Positions 1 to 5,698 of a stretch of DNA of 7,131 bases are shown piece after piece. Both the position numbers and the translations under genes were made by a program. Where the stretch lies: NCBI GenBank assembly GCA_934373375.1, contig CAKROP010000109.1, positions 1-7,131 on the forward strand. The letters are read 5' to 3'. The number at the start of each line of letters is the position of its first letter. Position 1 is the stretch's first letter. A model generated the notes under the pieces. It had not been told where the DNA came from. It saw nothing but the letters and a program-made list of their open reading frames with translations, and made no database searches. Source of the DNA: an uncultured Anaerosacchariphilus sp. (lineage in GTDB: Bacteria > Bacillota > Clostridia > Lachnospirales > Lachnospiraceae).

Positions 1-2
1 TG

Positions 3-22
3 TCTATATAATATTACATAGA
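3..22. repeat. AT-rich imperfect palindrome at the window edge
   Basis: TCTATATAATATTACATAGA reads as a 20-base inverted repeat with one mismatched pair (A8 against C17). It lies just beyond the stop codon of the minus-strand amidohydrolase gene. It could be an operator for a gene to the left of the window. It is not a convincing terminator: it has no GC-rich stem and no T-run after it. Its CTATAT half-site also occurs in the LysR box at 4179-4201, which may be coincidence in AT-rich DNA. Confidence 0.3.
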
Positions 23-46
23 TAAGTTGGCACAATATATTTCAGA

Positions 47-1327
47 TTATAAGAACTTATCCAGCTCAGCTTCGACCTGTTTTCTCTTTCTAATCACAGG
101 ATGTTTGATTACATTGCCCCGTGCGACTACCAGCTCCAGATTCCGCAATGCCCGCAGATCTTCCAGCGGATTCTCCGCAGTGACGATAAGATCCGCCGCC
201 TTGCCTTTCTCGATGGAGCCGGTCAGATGCCCGATACCGGCCAGATCGGCACTGCGCCTGGTGGCGGTGTAGAGGGCGAAGGCGTTGGAAACACCCACAT
301 ATTTGTGGAAATAATAGAGCTCCCGCCAGAAGTCGTACTGGGTAATCCAGGGACAGCCCACGTCGTTGCCGAGAACCACCGGAATATCGTTGGCCAGGGC
401 CGCCTTAGCGCAGTCAATGATACCCTCGAAGACCACATTTCCGTTGTACTGCTCCACCTCGGTGGCGTTGGTGATGGAGCGGTCAAACAGGGCGTAGGGC
501 AGAGCCGGGGAAATGGTAGTGCAGAGGAAGGCGCCCCGTTCTTTGAAGAGGCGTATCATGTCCGCGTCCATTTTCGCACCATGTTCAATGGAATCCACGC
601 CATTTTCCAGGGCCATGCGGACGCCTTCCGGAGATTCCACGTGGGCTGCTACCAGATAGCCGTAGGAATGGGCCTTGTCGCAGACCGCGCGTACCATCTT
701 GGGCGGCATCTTCAGCTCGCCGGGCACGCCCTTTTCTTTGGCGTCCAGAACGCCGCCGGTGATCATGAGCTTGATGAGATCGACCTTTTCCGACCGGGAC
801 TTTTCCAGCTGCGCCAGGGCTTCGGGAATGTTTGCCGCTGCCACAGCCACCGAACCGGCCATGTGTCCTCCGGGGACAGAGATTCCCTGATTGGAGGCGA
901 GAATGCGGGGGCCAACCCTGGAACCGGCCGTGATCTCATCCCGCAGGCGGGTGTCGAAATCGCCCAGACCGCCGACCGTCCGGATGGTGGTGACGCCGCC
1001 TAAGAGTTCGTCATTTGCGAAGCCGCAGACCATTTTGTAAGCAACCGCCCGAGTGAGTCCGGTGCTCATGATCCGTTTTACCAGTTTTTCATTGTCCCGC
1101 TGTTTCTTCTGCGGCTTGCCATTCCCGGCCAGATGCACGTGCATGTTAATAAGGCCCGGCAGAATGTAATGCCCATGCAGATCCACCCTCTGGTATCCCG
1201 TCACATCCGCCGTATCCGGCACGATATCCGAGATCACCCCATCCTTCACCAGAATATGGAGCCCGGTCTGCACCTGCATGTCCTGGTTTCCGTCCAGAAG
1301 CTTTCCATTTGTAAATGCGTAGTTCAT
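47..1327 (-). CDS. Metal-dependent amidohydrolase (imidazolonepropionase / Xaa-Pro dipeptidase-like, COG1228 group)
   Basis: The 426-residue protein belongs to the amidohydrolase superfamily and is probably a cytosolic hydrolase of amide or peptide bonds; no signal peptide is visible. The metal-site signatures occur in the expected order. The beta-1 motif NMHVHLAG gives H63 and H65. K186 in DLIKLMITGG is the candidate carboxylated lysine bridging two metals. H229 in AAHVES and H249 in SIEHG are the next metal ligands, and D322 in LGNDVG is the catalytic aspartate. The N-terminal 55 residues and the C-terminal part (KGKAADLIV, about 370-410) form the usual small beta-sandwich. Full length and all ligands suggest an active enzyme. 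Characterised relatives include prolidase-type and arginine carboxypeptidase-type dipeptidases, but the substrate cannot be read from sequence. The ATG is preceded on the minus strand by GGGGGA with suitable spacing. The gene is divergent from the HAD gene, and nothing in the window suggests a co-transcribed partner. Confidence 0.9.
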   Translation of the reverse strand: MNYAFTNGKLLDGNQDMQVQTGLHILVKDGVISDIVPDTADVTGYQRVDLHGHYILPGLINMHVHLAGNGKPQKKQRDNEKLVKRIMSTGLTRAVAYKMVCGFANDELLGGVTTIRTVGGLGDFDTRLRDEITAGSRVGPRILASNQGISVPGGHMAGSVAVAAANIPEALAQLEKSRSEKVDLIKLMITGGVLDAKEKGVPGELKMPPKMVRAVCDKAHSYGYLVAAHVESPEGVRMALENGVDSIEHGAKMDADMIRLFKERGAFLCTTISPALPYALFDRSITNATEVEQYNGNVVFEGIIDCAKAALANDIPVVLGNDVGCPWITQYDFWRELYYFHKYVGVSNAFALYTATRRSADLAGIGHLTGSIEKGKAADLIVTAENPLEDLRALRNLELVVARGNVIKHPVIRKRKQVEAELDKFL

Positions 1328-1361
1328 AGTAATCCCCCGATTTCACGAATTGATTACCTTC

Positions 1362-1391
1362 ACTATACACCAGTAGCAATGGGCTTGGCAA
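1362..1391 (-). promoter_or_regulatory. Candidate promoter for the amidohydrolase gene
   Basis: On the minus strand TTGCCA (1386-1391) and TATAGT (1362-1367) are separated by 18 bases, a fair sigma-A match. Transcription would begin near 1355, leaving a leader of about 28 bases that includes the GGGGGA ribosome binding site. It overlaps the coding-like fragment at 1364-1468. Confidence 0.45.
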
Positions 1392-1468
1392 GCGGCAACG
1401 CAGGCGGAATGACGCCGTTATTGGACAGGGACGGGAAGCCGGTGATTTCTCCGGCTTTGAACCAGTAG
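1364..1468 (+). pseudogene. Possible C-terminal remnant of a lost plus-strand gene
   Basis: This intergenic stretch reads in one frame as a plausible protein tail. It includes the segments MGLASGNAGGM and LLDRDGKPVISPAL and ends at a TAG codon. The codons resemble those of the neighbouring real genes (GGC, AAC, GAC, CCG, GTG), unlike typical AT-rich intergenic DNA here. Upstream, the same frame runs antisense through the start of the amidohydrolase gene, so there is no intact gene and no plausible start. I do not recognise the family. It could be the scar of a deletion or rearrangement that brought the amidohydrolase gene next to the HAD gene. It could also be a chance open frame. Confidence 0.25.
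1436..1457. repeat. Perfect 7-bp inverted repeat (AAGCCGG / CCGGCTT)
   Basis: AAGCCGG and CCGGCTT flank an 8-base loop, giving a GC-rich stem. On the plus strand only three T residues follow, so it is at best a weak terminator. It sits inside the coding-like fragment at 1364-1468 and upstream of the candidate amidohydrolase promoter, so it could also be a protein-binding dyad. Confidence 0.35.
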
Positions 1469-1486
1469 AACAGAAAAATGATTCAT

Positions 1487-1525
1487 TTTCAGGGGATAAG
1501 ATCGTGCCTGGCTTATCCCTGGAAA
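1487..1525. repeat. 14-bp near-perfect inverted repeat between divergent genes
   Basis: Arms at 1487-1500 (TTTCAGGGGATAAG) and 1512-1525 (CTTATCCCTGGAAA) pair over 14 positions with one G-T wobble and one A-G mismatch, around an 11-base loop. No T-run follows on either strand, so a standard rho-independent terminator is unlikely. It ends 14 bases upstream of the -35 of the candidate HAD promoter, which suits an operator. It could equally be a leftover terminator-like structure from the gene whose tail may lie at 1364-1468. Confidence 0.45.
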
Positions 1526-1539
1526 TTAAATTAAGTAAC

Positions 1540-1568
1540 TGGTCAAAATCTCCTATTTATGCTAAACT
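1540..1568 (+). promoter_or_regulatory. Candidate promoter for the HAD hydrolase gene
   Basis: TGGTCA (1540-1545) and TAAACT (1563-1568) are spaced by 17 bases. A TG one base upstream of the -10 gives an extended -10 element. Initiation near 1575 would leave about 36 bases of leader carrying the AGGCGGAG ribosome binding site at 1598-1605. Confidence 0.45.
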
Positions 1569-1610
1569 GCCCTTAGAACAAAAATCCAATTCCGGAAAGG
1601 CGGAGCGCAT

Positions 1611-2312
1611 ATGCTTAAGGCAATTTTATTTGATATTGATGATACGTTATACGATTTATCCATCCCATTTAAGGAGGCTTTCCGGGAGTTCTTTCCCGGG
1701 GAAAAGATGGATCTGGAGGGAGCTTTTCTGGCCAGCCGAAAGTATAGCGATCTGATCTACGATCGGTCTCTAAGCGGGGAGATTTCCATGGCGGAGATGT
1801 ACATCTACCGCCTGGGAAATGCGTTCCGGGATTATGGGAAAATCATCGACGGGCCCACGGCGCTGCAGTTTCAGAGTGTATATGAGAAGCGTCAGCATGA
1901 GATCCGGATGACAGAAGAGATGGAACGGATGCTGGAGGAGCTGTCGAGAAAAATGACACTGGGAATTATTACTAACGGCCCGTCGGAGCATCAGCGCGAC
2001 AAGGTGCGCGCATTGGGTGTGGAGCGGTGGATTCCCATGGAGCGGATCTGGATTTCCGGGGATCTGGGCGTGGGAAAGCCCCATAAAGAGATTTTTGAGG
2101 CAGCCCGGGAAAAGCTCGGACTGAAGCCGGAGGAGCTTTGCTTTGTGGGAGACGCTTACGGACATGATATTCTGGGAGCCAAGGGCGCAGGCTGGAAAGC
2201 CGTCTGGTTTAATCACAGAGGGCGTCAGATCACGGGCGAGGTGACGCCGGATTACGAGGTCCGTTCAGAGCAGGAGTTGATTGCATTACTGGAAAAACAG
2301 TGTGCAGATTGA
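1611..2312 (+). CDS. HAD-superfamily phosphohydrolase (YjjG / pyrimidine 5'-nucleotidase-like)
   Basis: The 233-residue protein is a soluble haloacid-dehalogenase-type phosphatase, expected to hydrolyse small phosphomonoesters through an aspartyl-phosphate intermediate with Mg2+. All four HAD motifs are visible. Motif I is FDIDDTLYD, with nucleophile D8 and acid/base D10. Motif II is IITNG, with T121. The motif III lysine is K156 in GVGKPHKEIF. Motif IV is FVGDAYGHD, with D181 and D186. An alpha-helical C1 cap of about 90 residues (roughly 18-105) lies between motifs I and II, as in YjjG-type nucleotidases and related 2-haloacid dehalogenase-like enzymes. Length is normal and no key residue is missing. 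The ATG was chosen because AGGCGGAG lies just upstream and the HAD motif begins at residue 4. An overlapping upstream start in another frame (1504) is not credible. The substrate is unknown; a housecleaning nucleotidase role is inference. Confidence 0.9.
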   Translation: MLKAILFDIDDTLYDLSIPFKEAFREFFPGEKMDLEGAFLASRKYSDLIYDRSLSGEISMAEMYIYRLGNAFRDYGKIIDGPTALQFQSVYEKRQHEIRMTEEMERMLEELSRKMTLGIITNGPSEHQRDKVRALGVERWIPMERIWISGDLGVGKPHKEIFEAAREKLGLKPEELCFVGDAYGHDILGAKGAGWKAVWFNHRGRQITGEVTPDYEVRSEQELIALLEKQCAD

Positions 2313-2345
2313 TAAATTTTCAATGAAACACTTGATTATAAAAGG

Positions 2346-2420
2346 ATGCCCATAGAGCTGGAGAAGCTGAAAGAGCTGTTAGAACAGGTATTGCAGAAAA
2401 TGACATACGAAGGAGAATGA
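2346..2420 (+). CDS. Possible 24-residue small ORF upstream of the DUF554 gene
   Basis: This is a short frame encoding an acidic, leucine-rich amphipathic helix (starting MPIELEKLKELLEQ) and ending in TGA, 6 bases before the DUF554 start. The last codons form the AAGGAG ribosome binding site of that gene, so translation of the two could be coupled. The frame is the same as the HAD gene and stays open back to a TAA directly after the HAD stop, giving 33 sense codons in total. Against it: AAAGG lies only about one base before the ATG, which is a poor ribosome binding site, and I recognise no family. It could be a true small protein, the tail of a decayed gene, or chance. Confidence 0.3.
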   Translation: MPIELEKLKELLEQVLQKMTYEGE

Positions 2421-2426
2421 CATAAA

Positions 2427-3140
2427 ATGAGTGGTTTGGGAACACTTATCAACGCCCTGGCGATTATCGCTGGCGGCATCGTAGGCATCTGCTGTAAAAA
2501 GCTGATCAAAGAGAGCTATCAGGAAACGATTATGAAAGCGACCGGTTTTTCTGTGATGTTTCTCGGCGCGGGCGGTACATTTTCAAAAATGCTGGTGACG
2601 ACGGAGAGCGGTCTGCCCTTAGATACGACGGGCTCCATGACCATCGTGCTTTCCATGGTGATCGGAGCGTTTGCAGGAGAAATTATCGATCTGGATCATC
2701 AGTTCGAGCGCTTTGGAAGCTGGCTGAAGCACAAGACCGGAAGCGACGGTGATAATCAGTTTATCAACGGCTTTGTGACGGCATCCCTGACGGTCAGCAT
2801 TGGCGCCATGGGTATCATGGGAGCCATTCAGGACGGTATCTACGGCGACCACACTACGCTGGTGGCGAAGGCCATACTGGACTTTGTCATTGTGTTGATT
2901 ATGGCTTCTTCCATGGGAAAAGGCTGTATCTTTTCCTTTATTCCGGTGGCAGTCTGGCAGGGACTGATTACTGCCCTGGCCGTGGTGCTGTCCGGGTATA
3001 TGACCGATCCGGTGCTGAACAGCCTGTCCATGGTGGGTAATATCCTGATTTTCTGTGTGGGCGTCAATCTAATCTGGCCGAAGACCATTAAGGTGGCGAA
3101 TCTTTTGCCGGCGCTGATTGTGGCAGTGCTGATGGCATAA
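2427..3140 (+). CDS. DUF554 family integral membrane protein (YdfK/YqgA-like)
   Basis: The 237-residue protein is very hydrophobic and resembles the DUF554 family of small bacterial membrane proteins of uncertain function, sometimes called putative transporters. Visible features are the N-terminal GLGTLINALAIIAGGIVG segment and the conserved-looking GAMGIMGAIQDG around residues 126-137. About seven membrane segments can be placed, near residues 6-24, 38-55, 70-88, 115-134, 146-164, 172-190 and 198-236; the last span probably contains two helices. The hydrophilic stretch at about 88-113, with several charged residues, should be a loop. AAGGAG at 2410-2415 is 11 bases before the ATG, slightly long but acceptable. 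The length matches the family. The gene lies 114 bases after the HAD gene, without a clear promoter or terminator between them, so co-transcription is possible. Its stop is 4 bp from the convergent LysR stop. Confidence 0.88.
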   Translation: MSGLGTLINALAIIAGGIVGICCKKLIKESYQETIMKATGFSVMFLGAGGTFSKMLVTTESGLPLDTTGSMTIVLSMVIGAFAGEIIDLDHQFERFGSWLKHKTGSDGDNQFINGFVTASLTVSIGAMGIMGAIQDGIYGDHTTLVAKAILDFVIVLIMASSMGKGCIFSFIPVAVWQGLITALAVVLSGYMTDPVLNSLSMVGNILIFCVGVNLIWPKTIKVANLLPALIVAVLMA

Positions 3141-3144
3141 ATCT

Positions 3145-4086
3145 TTACTGATTAGCCAGTACGATCTTGATAAACTCCGACATGCTTCGTGTCAGATATT
3201 TATGATTCCGATAATACAGCGTCACATTTCGTACCGCGTTCGGATCGTCTAACTTATAGTAGATAATATTCTGGTTTGGCGATAATTTCTTCACCACGGT
3301 ATCGCTGACAAAGGAAGCGCCCATGCCATTTTCTGTCAGGTGATAGGTGGTCAGCAGCTGATCCAGCTTCAGGATGGTATTCAGCTTTACGCCTGCGTTC
3401 TGGCAGATATTTTCCATGCGCTTGCGGGTATCGTTGGGCAGCCGCAGGGTCACGAAGGGTTCTTCGGCGAACTTCTCCAGCGGGACGCCCGGAAAAGAAG
3501 GATTCAGGTGCGTATCCCGGTTTACGTCTTCCCGGGTCAGCTGATAGCGGGTGGCCCGCCGGTTGGACGGGAAGGAAGCCGGGACTGCCAACAGCAGGTA
3601 TTCCTTCATCAGAACCCGGTGACAGTAGATGTCGTCGCTGGTGTGAAAATTGTCGATGACCATGTCCACCTCATTGACGGAGGCTTTCTGTGCCAGGGTC
3701 TGGGAATCGGCCTCGTAAAGATTTACCTTCACATGGGGATAGGCCGCCGAAAACTGCGAGATATACTTCGGCAGAATATAGGAGGCAAAGAAGGATGTGG
3801 TCCCGATGGACAGATGCCCCGTCTTCAATTCATTCAGATTATCCGTATAATAGGCAAATTCATCTTCCAAATCCATAATCTTTTCCGCAATCCGGATATA
3901 CTGTTCTCCGTACTCGGTCAGCTGGATGGGATTGGTGCTGCGGTCGAAAAGCGGCGCGCCCACCTTCGCTTCTATTTTCTTAATCATGGCGCTCAGAGAC
4001 GGCTGAGAAATGTAGAGGTTCTTCGCCGCTTTGGAAAAACTCTGCGTCCTATATACCTCATAGACATAATTGATACCACTAAACAT
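3145..4086 (-). CDS. LysR-type transcriptional regulator, probable regulator of the divergent gdhA unit
   Basis: The 313-residue protein has normal LysR length and architecture. The N-terminal winged helix-turn-helix covers residues 1-60. The signature SFSKAAKNLYISQPSLSAMI (16-35) is followed by KKIEAKVGAPLFDRS and QLTEYGEQYI, then the linker helix (about 62-90). The effector-binding domain runs from about residue 91 (HLSIGTTSF) to the end. A GGGGGA ribosome binding site lies before the ATG. The gene is transcribed divergently from gdhA, with a LysR box at 4179-4201 in the shared region. This is the arrangement of GltC and its target gltAB in Bacillus, so control of gdhA is a reasonable inference. 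The effector is not known; 2-oxoglutarate or glutamate is a guess from context. The gene is convergent with the DUF554 gene with only 4 bp between stops and no visible terminator, so their 3' transcripts probably overlap. Confidence 0.93.
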   Translation of the reverse strand: MFSGINYVYEVYRTQSFSKAAKNLYISQPSLSAMIKKIEAKVGAPLFDRSTNPIQLTEYGEQYIRIAEKIMDLEDEFAYYTDNLNELKTGHLSIGTTSFFASYILPKYISQFSAAYPHVKVNLYEADSQTLAQKASVNEVDMVIDNFHTSDDIYCHRVLMKEYLLLAVPASFPSNRRATRYQLTREDVNRDTHLNPSFPGVPLEKFAEEPFVTLRLPNDTRKRMENICQNAGVKLNTILKLDQLLTTYHLTENGMGASFVSDTVVKKLSPNQNIIYYKLDDPNAVRNVTLYYRNHKYLTRSMSEFIKIVLANQ

Positions 4087-4103
4087 AAAATCCCCCTGTT
4101 AAT

Positions 4104-4132
4104 TATATAACGATGATGAAAATGACAGACAA
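4104..4132 (-). promoter_or_regulatory. Weak candidate promoter for the LysR gene
   Basis: On the minus strand TTGTCT (4127-4132) and TATATA (4104-4109) are 17 bases apart; TATAAT two bases further on is an alternative -10. Initiation near 4097 would leave a leader of only about 11 bases with the ribosome binding site at its very 5' end. The assignment is therefore uncertain. Confidence 0.3.
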
Positions 4133-4178
4133 AATGCGCTTTTTAAGCAGAAAATACGGCATAGCCATAGATAAATAA

Positions 4179-4201
4179 CTATATGTAACATACAAATATA
4201 G
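4179..4201. promoter_or_regulatory. LysR-type operator box (CTATAT-N11-ATATAG)
   Basis: A perfect 6-bp inverted repeat with an 11-base centre contains the canonical T-N11-A core of LysR-family recognition sites (T4184 and A4196). It lies in the divergent region between the LysR gene and gdhA, centred about 51 bases upstream of the predicted gdhA-unit transcription start. That is somewhat closer than the usual position near -65. The LysR protein encoded at 3145-4086 is the obvious candidate to bind it. Confidence 0.6.
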
Positions 4202-4216
4202 ATATTTGATAATATC
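4201..4216. promoter_or_regulatory. Perfect dyad overlapping the gdhA-unit -35 element
   Basis: GATATTTGATAATATC is a 6+4+6 inverted repeat that overlaps TTGATA at 4206-4211 and abuts the LysR box. In LysR systems a weaker activation site commonly lies next to or over the -35, so this may be the second contact of a LysR tetramer. This is inference, and AT-rich DNA yields such dyads easily. Confidence 0.4.
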
Positions 4217-4234
4217 ATACCGCGATTTTATAAT
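4206..4234 (+). promoter_or_regulatory. Strong sigma-A-type promoter for the gdhA unit
   Basis: TTGATA (4206-4211) and a consensus TATAAT (4229-4234) are separated by exactly 17 bases. This is the best promoter match in the window. Initiation near 4241 gives a leader of about 185 bases before gdhA that contains the small frame at 4282-4404. The adjacent LysR box suggests the promoter is regulated. Confidence 0.65.
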
Positions 4235-4281
4235 AAATACAAGGAGAAAAGACTACCAAAAAAGAAAAAAAGGAGGCACTT

Positions 4282-4404
4282 ATGAGAAAGGTAGACGAGC
4301 GGTCAAAGGAGCTTTAGCAGAAGTCAGAGGGCGAGCTTTCCAAGACCATGGATATTTTCGTTTTATGTGTAAAAATAGCTGCAATTGAGAAAATTTTGGG
4401 GTAA
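4282..4404 (+). pseudogene. Small ORF in the gdhA leader interrupted by an in-frame amber codon
   Basis: An ATG with an ideal AGGAGG (4271-4276, spacing 5) opens a frame of eleven residues (MRKVDERSKEL), then TAG at 4315-4317. It then continues in the same frame for 28 more residues (including QKSEGELSKTMDIF and VKIAAIEKILG) to TAA. The continuation is protein-like: a charged helix followed by a more hydrophobic one. The TAA is 21 bases before gdhA. Possible readings are a 40-residue protein inactivated by a nonsense mutation, an 11-residue leader peptide followed by chance sequence, a sequencing error at one base, or amber readthrough. An internal ATG (4348) has no good ribosome binding site. 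gdhA itself ends at TAG, which argues against general amber reassignment. I do not recognise the peptide. Confidence 0.4.
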
Positions 4405-4425
4405 AATAGAGAAGGAGAAATCATT

Positions 4426-5682
4426 ATGGCATACAATCCTTATGAAAACGTATTGAAGGTTATGGACGAGGCGGCGCAGATCCTGGGCTACAGTGAGAGC
4501 GATATCGAGCCGCTGAAGTATCCGGAGCGCGAGCTGAAGGTATCGGTTCCGGTGGTGATGGACGATGGAAGCACCCGCGTATTTGAGGGTTACCGCATCC
4601 AGCATTCCACATCCCGCGGACCGGCCAAGGGCGGTATCCGTTTCCATCCGGCGGTAAATAACGACGAGGTTAAGGCGCTGGCAGCATGGATGACCTTCAA
4701 GTGCGCGGTTGTAAATATTCCTTACGGCGGCGGCAAGGGCGGCGTGGTCTGCGACCCGCATGAGCTTTCCGAGCGTGAGCTTCGGGCCATCACCAGAAGA
4801 TTTACCGCAGCCATCATGCCTCTGATCGGACCGGATCAGGACATCCCGGCTCCGGACGTAGGAAGCAATGCAGCTGTTATGGGTTGGATGATGGATACCT
4901 ACAGTATGCTGAAGGGACACTGCGTACACGGCGTCGTAACAGGCAAGCCCATTGAGCTGGGCGGAGCGCTGGGACGAAATGAAGCCACCGGACGCGGCGT
5001 TATGTTCACCACAAGAAATATCATGAAGAAAATGGGCATGGAGATGAAGGGCACCGACGTAGCCGTACAGGGTATGGGCAACGTGGGAAGCATCACAGCC
5101 AAGCTGCTCCATCAGGAAGGTATGAAGGTAGTCGCGGTCAGCGACGTATCCGGCGGCGTCTATAAGAAGGACGGCCTGGACATCCCTGCTATCCTGGCAT
5201 ATCTGGGCAAGGATCGTAAGAACCTGCTGTCCGGCTATGAGGAAGAGGGTATGACCCGCATCACCAACGAGGAGCTGCTGGAGCTGCCTGTCACTGTTCT
5301 GGTACCGGCTGCGCTGGAGAATCAGATTAACGGAACCAACGCGGATAAGATTCAGGCGAAGCTTATCGTAGAGGCAGCCAATGGTCCGACCGCCGCAGAG
5401 GCAGACCCGATTCTGAACGACAAGGGCGTGGTCATCGTACCGGACATCCTGTCCAACGCGGGCGGCGTGGTCGTATCTTATTTTGAGTGGGTACAGAATA
5501 TCCAGTCTGTCAGCTGGACCGAGGAAGAGGTCAACGCGAAGCTGGAGCGTATTATGAACAACTCCTTCGAAGCTGTATACAATATTGCACAGGAAAAGAA
5601 GGTTCCCCTGCGTACAGGCGCGTATCTGATCGCGGTGGACCGTGTAGTAAAGGCTAAGAAAGCGAGAGCGATCTGGCCGTAG
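4426..5682 (+). CDS. gdhA: Glutamate dehydrogenase (probably NAD-dependent)
   Basis: The 418-residue cytosolic enzyme interconverts glutamate and 2-oxoglutarate plus ammonia. The N-terminal substrate domain shows GPAKGGIRFHP (K68), MTFKCAVVNIPYGGGKGGV (K92 and the signature catalytic lysine K104) and PAPDVGSN (catalytic-type D144). The C-terminal dinucleotide domain has VAVQGMGNVG (GxGxxG at 216-221). The acidic D240 at the end of the second Rossmann strand (VVAVSD) favours NAD over NADP; that preference is inferred. Length is that of the roughly 420-residue short clostridial/Bacillus-type hexameric class, shorter than the approximately 450-residue NADP/E. coli and C. symbiosum type. AAGGAG at 4412-4417 lies 8 bases before the ATG. 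The gene follows a strong promoter next to a LysR box and is followed after 16 bases by the PEP/pyruvate-binding-domain gene, so the two are probably co-transcribed. No key residue is missing. In this type of organism it may serve glutamate fermentation or ammonia assimilation. Confidence 0.97.
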   Translation: MAYNPYENVLKVMDEAAQILGYSESDIEPLKYPERELKVSVPVVMDDGSTRVFEGYRIQHSTSRGPAKGGIRFHPAVNNDEVKALAAWMTFKCAVVNIPYGGGKGGVVCDPHELSERELRAITRRFTAAIMPLIGPDQDIPAPDVGSNAAVMGWMMDTYSMLKGHCVHGVVTGKPIELGGALGRNEATGRGVMFTTRNIMKKMGMEMKGTDVAVQGMGNVGSITAKLLHQEGMKVVAVSDVSGGVYKKDGLDIPAILAYLGKDRKNLLSGYEEEGMTRITNEELLELPVTVLVPAALENQINGTNADKIQAKLIVEAANGPTAAEADPILNDKGVVIVPDILSNAGGVVVSYFEWVQNIQSVSWTEEEVNAKLERIMNNSFEAVYNIAQEKKVPLRTGAYLIAVDRVVKAKKARAIWP

Positions 5683-5698
5683 AATACAGGAGAGATCG

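Noticed and set aside
101..1003. 300-codon open frame on the plus strand inside the amidohydrolase gene
   Set aside because: It is antisense to a gene with complete family motifs. The translation has no recognisable domain, and there is no ribosome binding site or promoter for it.
1436..1457. Rho-independent terminator at the AAGCCGG/CCGGCTT stem
   Set aside because: Only three T residues follow and the stem lies within a coding-like stretch, so it is kept as an inverted repeat only.
3340..4110. 256-codon plus-strand open frame opposite the LysR gene
   Set aside because: It is a shadow of the LysR coding frame, with no motif and no start signal.
4241..4246. AAGGAG sequence near the predicted transcript start
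   Set aside because: No start codon follows at a usable distance. The real start at 4282 has its own AGGAGG.
4315..4317. Pyrrolysine or general amber reassignment
   Set aside because: gdhA ends at TAG with no protein-like extension after it, and the other stops in the window are TAA or TGA. Readthrough at this single codon remains only a remote option.
4206..4388. 60-codon frame starting with TTG upstream of gdhA
   Set aside because: Its TTG is part of the -35 element, so it would lie upstream of the transcription start. There is no ribosome binding site, and it overlaps the better-supported frame at 4282.
4318..4425. Attenuator or riboswitch in the gdhA leader
   Set aside because: I found no GC-rich hairpin followed by a T-run and no recognisable riboswitch core in this stretch.
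4363..5112. 249-codon minus-strand open frame opposite gdhA
   Set aside because: It lies wholly against a highly conserved enzyme gene. Its histidine- and cysteine-rich, low-sense composition is typical of a codon-bias shadow.
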